DNA from: Acidobacteriota bacterium
Lineage (GTDB): Bacteria; Acidobacteriota; Terriglobia; Terriglobales; Acidobacteriaceae
Length of the DNA stretch: 22,763 bases
Assembly: GCA_021780095.1 (NCBI GenBank)
Contig: JAJXZK010000102.1
Coordinates: forward strand, 1 to 22,763
Direction of reading: 5' to 3'
Shown one piece after another: positions 17,301-22,763 of this stretch. A program made the position numbers and the translations under genes. Numbering within the stretch: the first letter of the stretch is position 1; every line of letters starts with the position of its first letter. A model generated the notes under the pieces. It saw only the letters and a list, made by a program, of their open reading frames with translations. It searched no databases and was not told the origin of the DNA.

Positions 17301-17689
17301 TGGGTACCGGGGAGCCAGCCCAGCCTGACACTGCGGAGCAGATGTATTGGATCGGCAACGCGCTCGAGGCTCAGGGCAAGAGTGCCGAAGCCAAAGCCGC
17401 GTGGCAGAAGGCCGCCGACCAGGGCAAAGGGAAAACCAATGTTTCCGCTGTCTATTCGGCGCTCGCGTATCGGAAGCTTGGGCAGGACGAACAAGCGCAC
17501 CAACTGTTGCAGGCTTGCATCCAATCTGCGGCACAACCGAAACCCAGTGCTGAAGATTATTTCGCGGCCGGGACCGCCGAACAATACAGCAACCACGCAG
17601 ACCAGGCGCGCAAAAATTTCCAACAAGCGCTCAATCTCGATCCGCTGTTCTGGCAGGCGCGCATCGCTTTGCGAAACCTTGGTCGTTAG
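14393..17689 (+). CDS. Exported DUF5107 domain protein with C-terminal TPR array (copy B)
   Basis: 1098 residues from the ATG at 14393, with GGAG 9 nt upstream. A second ATG two codons later is possible. The signal peptide ends near AHS (residue 25). The DUF5107 region (about 40-375) contains ILPDLGGHVYSVYDK, LYRDNVIKYG, SGGMEFSFPF (E144), GSYNEIQSGRFYTQG (E330) and ETWTEYWYPVRGLDGG (E355). These align block by block with copy A. An Ig-like linker (about 385-470) precedes TPR repeats from about 485 to the C-terminus, for example GALKFFDRVLAQDSGYVPAL and NFLFAKDQYDQAAALWQKAL. It is probably periplasmic. A mutarotase-like sugar-processing or sugar-binding domain joined to a TPR scaffold is a reasonable picture, but the function is unknown. 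Upstream is the DUF4832 gene; downstream is a strong hairpin before the convergent regulator. Confidence 0.9.
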   Translation: MKMTRCVFLPCIALACWLSCSLAHSQSAAAPTSGNAVHAWEGTITIPTYKLGPADPNPAFPLVSKSPVYPYTMLDDLTDDRVPMTYRAIYLENKYLKITILPDLGGHVYSVYDKIDRREVLYRDNVIKYGLVGPRGAWISGGMEFSFPFAHTTDSVSSVNSVLRHNPDGSATSIVGAVDWVSNMHWEISITLRPNTARVEEGVTLFNSTPRNHLYLFWTNTAVKATDDLQYIYPMRETIYDDPFAVAQSWPVWNGVDQSWYKNDAGAMAAFGRDVQRNFFGIYYHASNYGVVHVADFRQDPGKKIWTWGTAPVGKIWDHILSDNDGSYNEIQSGRFYTQGYREFMNPRRVETWTEYWYPVRGLDGGFVEATRQLAINAIYPSDSSSQSQIKLLVSPVAAVSDASIVVKQGSSVLREFHHVNFTPLQTAAYSIPVQNVGDARKNLNVEIVSSQGKKLLVWSAAKPIDGNPNLVPLAGKPIAQPIPINAQTPIEQLYLQGVFLEKTGNQLGALKFFDRVLAQDSGYVPALLKEAWYSYSAADFTKAESLIARAADRDTEDPYIAYTHGVIDRADGRLSLADDALWNAIHYGAAIAPGPTLAASYVELGEIALRQQMPTQAVDLLKSAVGYNPDDAFALADLAAAERLSGNQRDAAKYSAEAVQKMPVLPYALAEQWLDANAAAGSASSSKPTWTSIISADPQNYLAVASWYHSIGAWQSSDAVLHLAEANPSGSEIAPMVDYYLASNARQVGHDQQADAYAQKAAASTVTSTFPNRLEDVAVLREALQHNTADAQAQYSLGNFLFAKDQYDQAAALWQKALGEGFKNAVLLRNLGVYQWHVKHDLASAAGNYSQAIHMTPQDYRLYPDLDEIYAEQGNTSARTALFQNAPRAVLDQDTVRARRALFFLEQATYDDAMALFANHDYKPWEGGVVMHNMFVFANIAEGKRALQNHHPDAAEASFRKALEYPVNLGTGEPAQPDTAEQMYWIGNALEAQGKSAEAKAAWQKAADQGKGKTNVSAVYSALAYRKLGQDEQAHQLLQACIQSAAQPKPSAEDYFAAGTAEQYSNHADQARKNFQQALNLDPLFWQARIALRNLGR

Positions 17690-17705
17690 TCTGCGAAAAG
17701 CAAAC

Positions 17706-17735
17706 GTCCCATCCAGCGGTGCTGTTGGATGGGAC
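17706..17735. terminator. Perfect 10-bp hairpin between convergent genes
   Basis: GTCCCATCCA (17706-17715) and TGGATGGGAC (17726-17735) form a perfect 10-bp stem with a 10-nt loop. It lies 16 bp after the DUF5107-TPR stop and 50 bp beyond the end of the convergent DeoR gene, so it may serve both. The plus side has no U-tract; the minus side is followed by GTTTGCTTTTCG, which is moderately T-rich. Confidence 0.55.
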
Positions 17736-17785
17736 GGGCAGCAACTCAGAACTTTCGCATGACCGGCGCTGCGCAGTTTTTCGAC

Positions 17786-18625
17786 TCAGACCAGCGTCAG
17801 CTCGATGTTCAGATTCCGCAGCGCTTCCGCAGTCTCCTCTCGGAGATTGGTATCTGTGATGACATGGTGAATCGCGGTCGCAGGCACGATGCGGGACAAA
17901 CTTCTCCGGTCAAATTTCGTCGAATCACACACCGCAACCACTTTAGTAGCAGCCCCGACCATGGCCCGGTTCACTCGCGACTCCAGCAAATTCGGCGTGG
18001 TCAGGCCGATGTCCAGATCGAACCCATCCACACCGAGGAATAGAATATCCGCGTGCATTTCCGCCAGCATGTCTTCTGCCAGCGGACCCACCAGCGAGAA
18101 TGAATTCTTGCGCACGATTCCACCGGTAAGAATCACATCAAAATGCGTCCCCGTCAGCTCCGCCGCAATATTCACCCCATTGGTGATGATGGTCAACTGA
18201 GAAAACTTTTTCAATGCCAGCGCCACCGCCGTGGTCGTCGTGCCGGAGTCGAGCATGACGCATTGGCCTTCCTGCACCATCTCCGCAGCCGCCGCCGCAA
18301 TGCGGACTTTTTCGTTATGGTGGCGTTTCTCTTTTTCCTGCAGGGTCGGATCGAACAGCGCCCCGGGCTGGGCCGGCAACGCACCTCCATGGCTGCGGTG
18401 CAGGAGACCCCTCCCTTGGAGATGATCCAGGTCTTTACGAATCGTTATTTGCGAAATACCAAGGGCTTTCGAAAGATCACGAACACGCACACGACCTTCG
18501 CTCTGTGCAATCGCGAGAATGTGCTGCCTGCGCTCCTCAATCAACATCGGATCGCCGTCCGGGCTCGCTCCAGAATGACTCGGACTTGGCTTTGCGTTAT
18601 GGCCACTTTTCTGCAAATTATTCAT
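17786..18625 (-). CDS. DeoR-family (AgaR-like) transcriptional regulator
   Basis: 279 residues from the ATG at 18625, preceded by GAGG at 9 nt. A GTG at 18682 lacks a binding site. A later ATG at 18547 would give the usual 253-residue length but also lacks a good site, so the first 26 Ser/Pro-rich residues may be an extension. The winged HTH (about 27-85) has RQHILAIAQSEGRVRVRDL and GISQITIRKDLDHLQGRGLL followed by HGGA. The DeoRC sugar-phosphate-sensing domain (about 95-260) has VMLDSGTTTTAVALAL, ITNGVNIAAEL, LTGGIVRKNSFSLVGPLAED, FLGVDGFDLDIGLTTPN and VAVCDSTKFDRRSLS, typical of the AgaR branch. Members usually repress sugar or amino-sugar catabolic genes and respond to a phosphorylated sugar. 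It is divergent from the permease-deacylase operon, its most likely target, and could also act on the pectin locus (inference). Confidence 0.92.
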   Translation of the reverse strand: MNNLQKSGHNAKPSPSHSGASPDGDPMLIEERRQHILAIAQSEGRVRVRDLSKALGISQITIRKDLDHLQGRGLLHRSHGGALPAQPGALFDPTLQEKEKRHHNEKVRIAAAAAEMVQEGQCVMLDSGTTTTAVALALKKFSQLTIITNGVNIAAELTGTHFDVILTGGIVRKNSFSLVGPLAEDMLAEMHADILFLGVDGFDLDIGLTTPNLLESRVNRAMVGAATKVVAVCDSTKFDRRSLSRIVPATAIHHVITDTNLREETAEALRNLNIELTLV

Positions 18626-18985
18626 GATTTTGGCCTCGGGTAGGAACTGGCTACCGTTATTACTATTGTTATCGTTGCACACTCATTATTCACAAAATCA
18701 TTGATAAGGCAACCGTCTATCTTCGCTAGCTTCACTTCTGCGGGGCTGAATCGAGGCAGCTTCTTCACGTTTCATATGGGAACGGCCCTCATAGCACCCT
18801 TGCTCTTTTTCCTTTATGATGAATTTTCGAAACCCGCCCACACCGGCGGAATCGCAACCTTTCGAAATCTCTGTGCGCGCCCGGTCCTTTTCGAGTTCCG
18901 GCCCTCAGTTCTGAAGGTCGCTCGCTTGCTCCACCTCGATAAAACGTTAGATATATCTCGTGATTCCCGCTTGGAGAGGACTTCG
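18626..18985. promoter_or_regulatory. Divergent promoter region between the DeoR regulator and the permease operon
   Basis: 360 bp with no credible gene; a weak in-frame extension of the permease ORF lacks a binding site. Directly upstream of the regulator is an AT-rich stretch with direct repeats, GTTAT at 18656-18660 and 18668-18672, then GTTG. Its position would suit autoregulation. Closer to the permease lies the palindrome AGATATATCT (18949-18958), with TTGCTC (18926-18931) 17 nt before it, a weak -35/-10 candidate ending about 27 bp before the permease start. Confidence 0.45.
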
Positions 18986-20368
18986 ATGAGTGATTCGCCT
19001 CCGCAGACTCCCGTGAACGTTCTCTCCTCGACCGGGCACATTCGAAGAGTACTGACACGGTGGGACTTGATCCTGTTTGGGCTCGTTATTCTCAGCCCGA
19101 CCGCCGTTTACCCGGTCTACGGAATTATCCAATCCGTTTCCCATGGGCAGGCCGCGCTCAGTTATATCGTTGCGATGATCGCCATGCTGTTCACCGCCGC
19201 CAGCTACGGGAGAATGGCGACGGTCTATCCGTCCGCTGGATCCACATACACCTACGTCCAGCAATCGTTCACACCCACCGTCGGATTCGTGGCCGGCTGG
19301 GCGATGATTCTGGATTATTTTCTGATTCCGCTGGAAAGCGTAATTTATGCAGCACTGACGGCGCAGCGATTCGTGCCGACGATTCCTTACTTCGTCTGGG
19401 TTCTCATCTTCACGGCTGGCATCACTGCGATCAATGTCAAAGGCATTCGCATTCTGGCGCGCGCCAATACCGTGATGATGGCCGCCATGACCATGTGCGC
19501 GGTGCTCTTTATCTTTCTCGCCATTCATTATGTTGAATTGCATTATGGCAAAGCCAGCCTGATTTCTCCGGTCGGCATTTTTCCCGCGGGCCACTTCTCC
19601 GTGCGTCCCATGATGCTTGGAGCCTCCATCGCCGCCCTCTCCTATATCGGGTTCGATGCCATCTCGACCCTGGCGGAAGACACGCTAAACCCGGAAAAAG
19701 ACATCGCCTTTTCTACTGTCCTGGTCTGCGTCCTTCAGACTTTGATCTGCGTCGTCACCGTATATTTTGCGGCGCTTGCCTGGAATAATTACGGCGCCTT
19801 CCCCCACGTCGATACGGCGATCCTCGATATCGGGCACCGCATCGGCGGACAGGTCATGTTCCTGATCCTCACCTTTGTGCTGCTGGTGGCGGGTGTTTCC
19901 AGCGCACTCACCGGACAAGCTGGAGCGTCGCGCTTGCTCTATGCCATGGGGCGCGACGGAGTTTTTTCCCGCACCGTATTCGGCTACATTTCCCCTAAGT
20001 ATGGAACTCCCACGCGCGCCATTTATGTCACCTCAGCCGCGTCATGTGTGGGCGCGCTGTACATGAATTTTCAAACCGCGGTCGAGCTGCTGAATTTCGG
20101 CGCCTTCGTAGGATTCATTCTTGTCAACCTCTCGGTGATCCAACATTTTTACATTGGGCAGAAGCAACGCAACGCCAGCACCCTTTTCAGGAACTTGATT
20201 TCTCCGCTCGCCGGCGCTTGCTTCTGTATCTATATCTGGCTCAACTTGAGTACACATGCCAAGGTCGTAGGGTTTATCTGGCTGGCCGTCGGGATAGCGT
20301 ACCTGGCGATATTAACGCGGGGTTTTAAGAATAAACTTAGTCAGTGGAGTGGAGATGCCTTCCAATGA
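18986..20368 (+). CDS. APC-superfamily permease, putrescine importer (PuuP)-like
   Basis: 460 residues from the ATG at 18986, with GGAGAGGA (18973-18980) 5 nt upstream. About 12 hydrophobic membrane segments are apparent, typical of amino acid/polyamine/organocation transporters. Signature blocks are LSPTAVYPVYGIIQ (TM1), YGRMATVYPSAGSTYTYVQQ, GFVAGWAMILDYFLIPL, SIAALSYIGFDAISTLAED and GQAGASRLLYAMGRDGVFS followed by SPKYGTPTRAI. Several of these resemble E. coli PuuP (for example YGRM, AGS-YTY, VGFM-GW, LDY). The likely role is proton- or sodium-coupled uptake of an amine, amino acid or acylated derivative across the inner membrane. The substrate cannot be set from sequence. The stop codon overlaps the start of the M20 gene (ATGA), so the two are translationally coupled. 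Confidence 0.9.
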   Translation: MSDSPPQTPVNVLSSTGHIRRVLTRWDLILFGLVILSPTAVYPVYGIIQSVSHGQAALSYIVAMIAMLFTAASYGRMATVYPSAGSTYTYVQQSFTPTVGFVAGWAMILDYFLIPLESVIYAALTAQRFVPTIPYFVWVLIFTAGITAINVKGIRILARANTVMMAAMTMCAVLFIFLAIHYVELHYGKASLISPVGIFPAGHFSVRPMMLGASIAALSYIGFDAISTLAEDTLNPEKDIAFSTVLVCVLQTLICVVTVYFAALAWNNYGAFPHVDTAILDIGHRIGGQVMFLILTFVLLVAGVSSALTGQAGASRLLYAMGRDGVFSRTVFGYISPKYGTPTRAIYVTSAASCVGALYMNFQTAVELLNFGAFVGFILVNLSVIQHFYIGQKQRNASTLFRNLISPLAGACFCIYIWLNLSTHAKVVGFIWLAVGIAYLAILTRGFKNKLSQWSGDAFQ

Positions 20369-21660
20369 ATCTACCCGCAATTGAAAACCAACTCTCCAGC
20401 TACGTCGAACAAAACGGGGACCGCCTGGTCCAAATTCTGCAGGATATCGTTCGCATTCCGTCCGAAAACACTCCGCCAATCGGCAGCGAGGGCGAGTGCC
20501 AGAAATATATTGCCGGCTTCTTGTCGAATCTCGGTTGCGAACCCACTGCTTATTCTTTCGATGACGTGCCCGGGCTGAAACAACATCCTCTTTTTATCGC
20601 GGGACGCGACTACACGAATCGCCCCAACATTGCCGCACGCCGCAAAGGCACCGGAAACGGCCGATCACTGCTGCTATCGGGTCACATTGATACGGTTCCG
20701 GTCGGCACGTTGCCGTGGACAAAGGATCCCTTCGGCGGGGCAGTGGAAGGCAATTTTCTGTATGGCCGCGGCTCGAATGATATGAAAGGTGGCGTCGCAA
20801 CCAATCTCTTCGTCATGGAGTGTCTGCACAAATTGAATCTTCCTCTGTCGGGAGATGTCCTTTTCGAGACGGTGATCGACGAGGAATTCGGCGGTGTCAA
20901 CGGAACTTTGGCCGGTCGCGTCAAAGGATTCAATGCGGATGCTGCCATCATTTCTGAGCCATCGTTCCTGCGTATCTGCCCAGCACAACGCGGCGGACGC
21001 ATCGCCCACGTCACCTTGCAGGCCTCTGGAGGAGTTCTGAATGAAGGCGCAACGACGCCGGGCGTGGTCGAGCAATTGACCTACTTGCTCGCGAAGATCA
21101 AAGACTTTGCCGCTCAGCGACGCGCCAATGCCAAGCCACACCCGTTGTATACCGAGGCCGCAGACCCGGTTCCGGTGATCGTGACGAAAATCATTACCGC
21201 GCCATGGGGAACCAAAGAGCCGGTCACGGTGCCAGAAGAATGTAAGTTGGAGATTTATTGGCAGGCAATGCCGGGCGAAAAGCAGGAAGACATCGACCGG
21301 GAGTTCCTTGCGTGGATCGATTCGCTCGCGGCTGGCTCCCGCACTCCCTTTGTGAAGCCGCCACTGGTCGTCTTCACTCCGCGATGGCTGCCCGGGTCCG
21401 CTATCTCTGCCAGCGAGCCGCTCGTCACCGAGTTATCGGATTGCGCCACACGCGTCATGGGCAAGGCGCCGGCCATCGCTGGAATTGAAGGGCCGTGCGA
21501 CATGTACGTCTTCCACACTGTCTCTCACACGCCGGCGGTTTTGTGGGGTGCGCGAGGCGGCAACACCCACGCCGCCGACGAGTATGTCGAAATTGATTCG
21601 CTGGTCGAAGCGGCAAAAGTGCTGCTGGTCTTCGTCCACAAATGGTGTTCTGCTCGCTGA
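20365..21660 (+). CDS. M20 family metallo-deacylase (ArgE/DapE-like)
   Basis: 431 residues from the ATG at 20365, overlapping the permease stop by 4 bp. GGAG lies 10 nt upstream. All M20 metal-site residues are visible: LLLSGHIDTVPVG (H107, D109), YGRGSNDMKGG (bridging D139), VIDEEFGG (base E173, ligand E174), IISEPS (E198) and GGNTHAADEYVEI (H402). Such enzymes hydrolyse an amide, e.g. N-acetylornithine, N-succinyl-diaminopimelate, N-acyl amino acids or dipeptides, using two zinc ions in the cytoplasm. In the dimerisation domain the usual 'AHGS-P' histidine block reads GGVLNEGATTPGV, with no His, which sets it apart from typical ArgE and DapE. Coupling to the permease suggests it acts on the imported compound. 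The specific substrate is unknown. Confidence 0.92.
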   Translation: MNLPAIENQLSSYVEQNGDRLVQILQDIVRIPSENTPPIGSEGECQKYIAGFLSNLGCEPTAYSFDDVPGLKQHPLFIAGRDYTNRPNIAARRKGTGNGRSLLLSGHIDTVPVGTLPWTKDPFGGAVEGNFLYGRGSNDMKGGVATNLFVMECLHKLNLPLSGDVLFETVIDEEFGGVNGTLAGRVKGFNADAAIISEPSFLRICPAQRGGRIAHVTLQASGGVLNEGATTPGVVEQLTYLLAKIKDFAAQRRANAKPHPLYTEAADPVPVIVTKIITAPWGTKEPVTVPEECKLEIYWQAMPGEKQEDIDREFLAWIDSLAAGSRTPFVKPPLVVFTPRWLPGSAISASEPLVTELSDCATRVMGKAPAIAGIEGPCDMYVFHTVSHTPAVLWGARGGNTHAADEYVEIDSLVEAAKVLLVFVHKWCSAR

Positions 21661-21736
21661 CGTATTCGTTACCATTGACGTGCTGATTGGCTTCGCCGCG
21701 AGAATTTTTTGTTTCTTTATGATCTCTTCTGGTACG

Positions 21737-21889
21737 ATGACAACTATGCGTGGCCACTCCGGATCCCCGGTGCAAGTATTTCAGCAGAATCTGCTGAAAG
21801 CGTCGGCTGCGTCCACCATTTCTTCCGGCATTATCATTCCTTCCATTATTCGGTCCATTATTAGGATCCACATGGGTGCGGGCATGTAG
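21737..21889 (+). CDS. Isoleucine-rich leader peptide
   Basis: A 50-residue ORF from the ATG at 21737 to the TAG at 21887. Alternative in-frame ATGs at 21719 and 21746 would give 56 or 47 residues. Residues 28-44 contain nine isoleucines (28, 32, 33, 34, 37, 38, 41, 42, 44) in TISSGIIIPSIIRSIIRI, seven encoded by ATT and two by ATC. The peptide ends HMGAGM. Isoleucine runs of this kind are the hallmark of ilv leader peptides, where a ribosome starved of charged tRNA-Ile stalls and prevents terminator formation. No Shine-Dalgarno sequence is evident before any of the three starts. If TATGAT at 21718 is the -10 box, transcription would begin only a few nucleotides before 21737, giving a nearly leaderless message. 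The peptide itself probably has no function after translation. Confidence 0.75.
   Translation: MTTMRGHSGSPVQVFQQNLLKASAASTISSGIIIPSIIRSIIRIHMGAGM
21779..21799 (+). repeat. Perfect 9-bp inverted repeat inside the leader ORF
   Basis: TTTCAGCAG (21779-21787), AAT, CTGCTGAAA (21791-21799). In RNA it would form a 9-bp hairpin with a three-base loop, upstream of the Ile codons. It may act as the pause hairpin that keeps polymerase and ribosome in step, or as a DNA operator. Confidence 0.65.
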
Positions 21890-21926
21890 GCTGGAAAAAG
21901 AATCAAGCAACTACAAGCCACCACCC
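21874..21926 (+). other. Candidate antiterminator pairing
   Basis: GGGTGCGGGC (21874-21883) can pair with GCCACCACCC (21917-21926): five pairs, a 2x2 internal loop, then three pairs. The second partner is the left arm of the terminator, so the two structures exclude each other. The first partner overlaps the last codons of the leader ORF, so a ribosome reaching the stop would mask it. Confidence 0.55.
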
Positions 21927-21948
21927 AAAGCGGGTTGGTGGCTTTTTT
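21915..21948 (+). terminator. Attenuator terminator hairpin
   Basis: AAGCCACCACCC (21915-21926) pairs with GGGTTGGTGGCTT (21932-21944), 12 pairs with a single bulged T, around the loop AAAGC. It runs into TTTTTT (21943-21948), then ATTTT. It is the strongest intrinsic terminator in the window and lies 60 bp before the start of the downstream gene rather than after a gene. Confidence 0.85.
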
Positions 21949-22008
21949 ATTTTCCGGCCAACTTTCTTGGCTCGAACCGCGAACGGCAAACCACCAGGAG
22001 AATCGTCG

Positions 22009-22584
22009 ATGGAACGCATGTTCTTACTCACAGCTTTAAATCGGGTACGAGTTGAATCCAGAATTCTGCAGGTACTGGACCATCACATGGTGCCAGTAGA
22101 ATCCTTCTCCTCCATGCGTCTCGGAAACGAAGCCCGAGTGACCTTCATGGCGGAACTCGACGACGAGGCCGCGCAGCGAACCTGCGATATTTTCCGCCGA
22201 TTGCAGGATGTTCAATCCATCGACTGCTTCGCCTTCGAGGACGGCTTCTGTCGCACGCTCGCCATGTTCCGCATTTTGTGCGACCAGGAATCGCGCCTGC
22301 CGTTGCTGCAGGTCACCTCTTCAATGGGTGCCCAGGTGGTGGCTGTGCGGCCGGATTGGGTGGCGTTTCAGATCATCGGCAGTCCGCAGGATATCGAAGG
22401 ACTCCGCGCCAGCCTGCTCCCGTATGGATTGGTGGAGGCGATCTCCGCAGCCTCAATCGCCGTGCGAAACAACGCCAGCCAAAAACCGGATCACGAGATC
22501 GAACCGCCGGCGACAAACGCATCCAAGATTCGCAGCATTTCCGCCGGTCATTCGTCGGAGACTGTCTTCCCGATATCGGTGTAA
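22009..22584 (+). CDS. ACT-domain protein, acetolactate synthase small-subunit-like (IlvN/H/M-like)
   Basis: 191 residues from the ATG at 22009, with AGGAG 8 nt upstream. Residues about 3-75 form an ACT-like domain (FLLTALNRVRVESRILQVLD, then VESFSSMRLGNEARVTFMAE). Residues about 100-155 resemble the small-subunit C-terminal domain: LLQVTSSMGAQVVAVRPDWV and GSPQDIEGLRASLLPYGLVE, compared with the family's 'I-E-L---L-PYGI-E'. A polar, Ser/Thr-rich tail of about 35 residues is extra. Such subunits activate and feedback-regulate acetohydroxyacid synthase, the first common enzyme of branched-chain amino acid synthesis. By ungapped comparison with E. coli IlvH, N11 is retained but the valine-site glycine (G14) is arginine, so valine inhibition may be absent. 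No large-subunit gene is adjacent. The Ile-rich attenuator upstream independently supports a branched-chain role. An unrelated ACT protein remains possible. Confidence 0.7.
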   Translation: MERMFLLTALNRVRVESRILQVLDHHMVPVESFSSMRLGNEARVTFMAELDDEAAQRTCDIFRRLQDVQSIDCFAFEDGFCRTLAMFRILCDQESRLPLLQVTSSMGAQVVAVRPDWVAFQIIGSPQDIEGLRASLLPYGLVEAISAASIAVRNNASQKPDHEIEPPATNASKIRSISAGHSSETVFPISV

Positions 22585-22619
22585 CCCGCTGAGGGAATTC
22601 CACCGCGCCGGCGATCGTC

Positions 22620-22763
22620 CTATCGCAGCAGACGAAGCGCGTTCTCCCGATAAATCTTTCGCAGAATATCCTGCGGCAGATGGATTCCGTAGATATTCCA
22701 TCGCCCTTGCCGCGATGCGTGCGAGGGATACTCAAAGTATTGATCGTCGGTCTCGAAAAAGCG
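22620..22763 (-). CDS. Amidohydrolase family (Amidohydro_2-like) C-terminus, cut by window edge
   Basis: Only the last 47 residues are in the window, ending at a TAG (22620-22622). The visible tail has FETDDQYFEYPSHASRQG, RWNIYGIHLP and ILRKIYRENALRLL. This matches the end of metal-dependent amidohydrolase-2 proteins, in which 'vL-KIY--NA-RLL' is the usual last helix. The metal-binding part is outside the window. It converges on the ACT-domain gene with a 35-bp gap and no clear terminator. Confidence 0.7.
   Translation of the reverse strand, partial: RFFETDDQYFEYPSHASRQGRWNIYGIHLPQDILRKIYRENALRLLR

Larger units (their letters stand above)
21661..22008 (+). promoter_or_regulatory. Isoleucine-type attenuator leader region
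   Basis: This 348-bp gap before the ACT-domain gene contains, in order: a possible -10 (TATGAT, 21718-21723) without a good -35; a short ORF with nine Ile codons; a GGGTGCGGGC segment (21874-21883) able to pair with the left arm of the terminator; the terminator hairpin with T6; and the AGGAG (21996-22000) of the structural gene. The order and spacing match classical amino-acid attenuation. A TTGACG (21675-21680) with GAGAAT 19 nt later is an alternative promoter guess. Confidence 0.75.

Noticed and set aside
18701..18985. N-terminal extension of the permease reading frame (95 extra residues)
   Set aside because: No ribosome binding site at its start, composition unlike a transporter, and the ATG at 18986 has a strong GGAGAGGA site followed by a normal APC N-terminus.
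21670..21710. Terminator for the M20 gene at the GGCTTCGCC hairpin before a T6 run
   Set aside because: The stem has only about three pairs and is separated from the T-run by seven bases.

Overview
The window looks like a chromosomal segment of a polysaccharide-degrading soil bacterium, most likely an Acidobacteriota (Terriglobia) member. This is inferred from moderately high GC, many exported carbohydrate-active proteins, long DUF5107-TPR and DUF4832 proteins, and an AgaR-type DeoR regulator. No rRNA, tRNA, insertion sequence, CRISPR array or phage gene was seen.

Region 1 (1-4876). A left-truncated exported protein (minus strand; DUF4091/GH123-like N-terminus) is followed by a large exported DUF5107-TPR protein (minus). 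A small CBM9-like carbohydrate-binding protein lies on the plus strand.

Region 2 (4877-12450, minus) is an apparent five-gene operon with gaps of 25-72 bp. Transcribed right to left it encodes a Tat-exported GH42-like beta-galactosidase homologue, an exported GH105 unsaturated (rhamno)galacturonyl hydrolase, the 5-keto-4-deoxyuronate isomerase KduI, an exported cupin, and a DUF4832 protein. The set points to breakdown of pectin, probably rhamnogalacturonan I: side-chain galactose removal, release of the 4,5-unsaturated uronate, then cytoplasmic isomerisation toward KDG.

Region 3 (12787-17689, plus) diverges from that operon and holds a second DUF4832 protein followed by a second DUF5107-TPR protein. 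The window therefore carries two DUF4832-DUF5107 sets facing outward on either side of the pectin genes. In one set, a CBM9-like gene on the opposite strand separates the two members.

Region 4 (17786-21660). A DeoR/AgaR-type regulator (minus) diverges from a two-gene operon (4-bp ATGA overlap) made of a PuuP-like APC permease and an M20 metallo-deacylase. Together they look like an uptake and hydrolysis unit for an amino compound.

Region 5 (21661-22763). The most striking regulatory element is a short ORF whose second half is packed with isoleucine codons (9 of 17 residues). A potential antiterminator segment follows, then a strong hairpin with a T6 tract, then a gene for an ACT-domain protein resembling the acetolactate synthase small subunit (IlvN/H/M-like). 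This has every part expected of an isoleucine-responsive transcription attenuator, but it sits in front of a stand-alone small-subunit gene with no adjacent ilvB or ilvC. The window ends in the C-terminus of an amidohydrolase on the minus strand.
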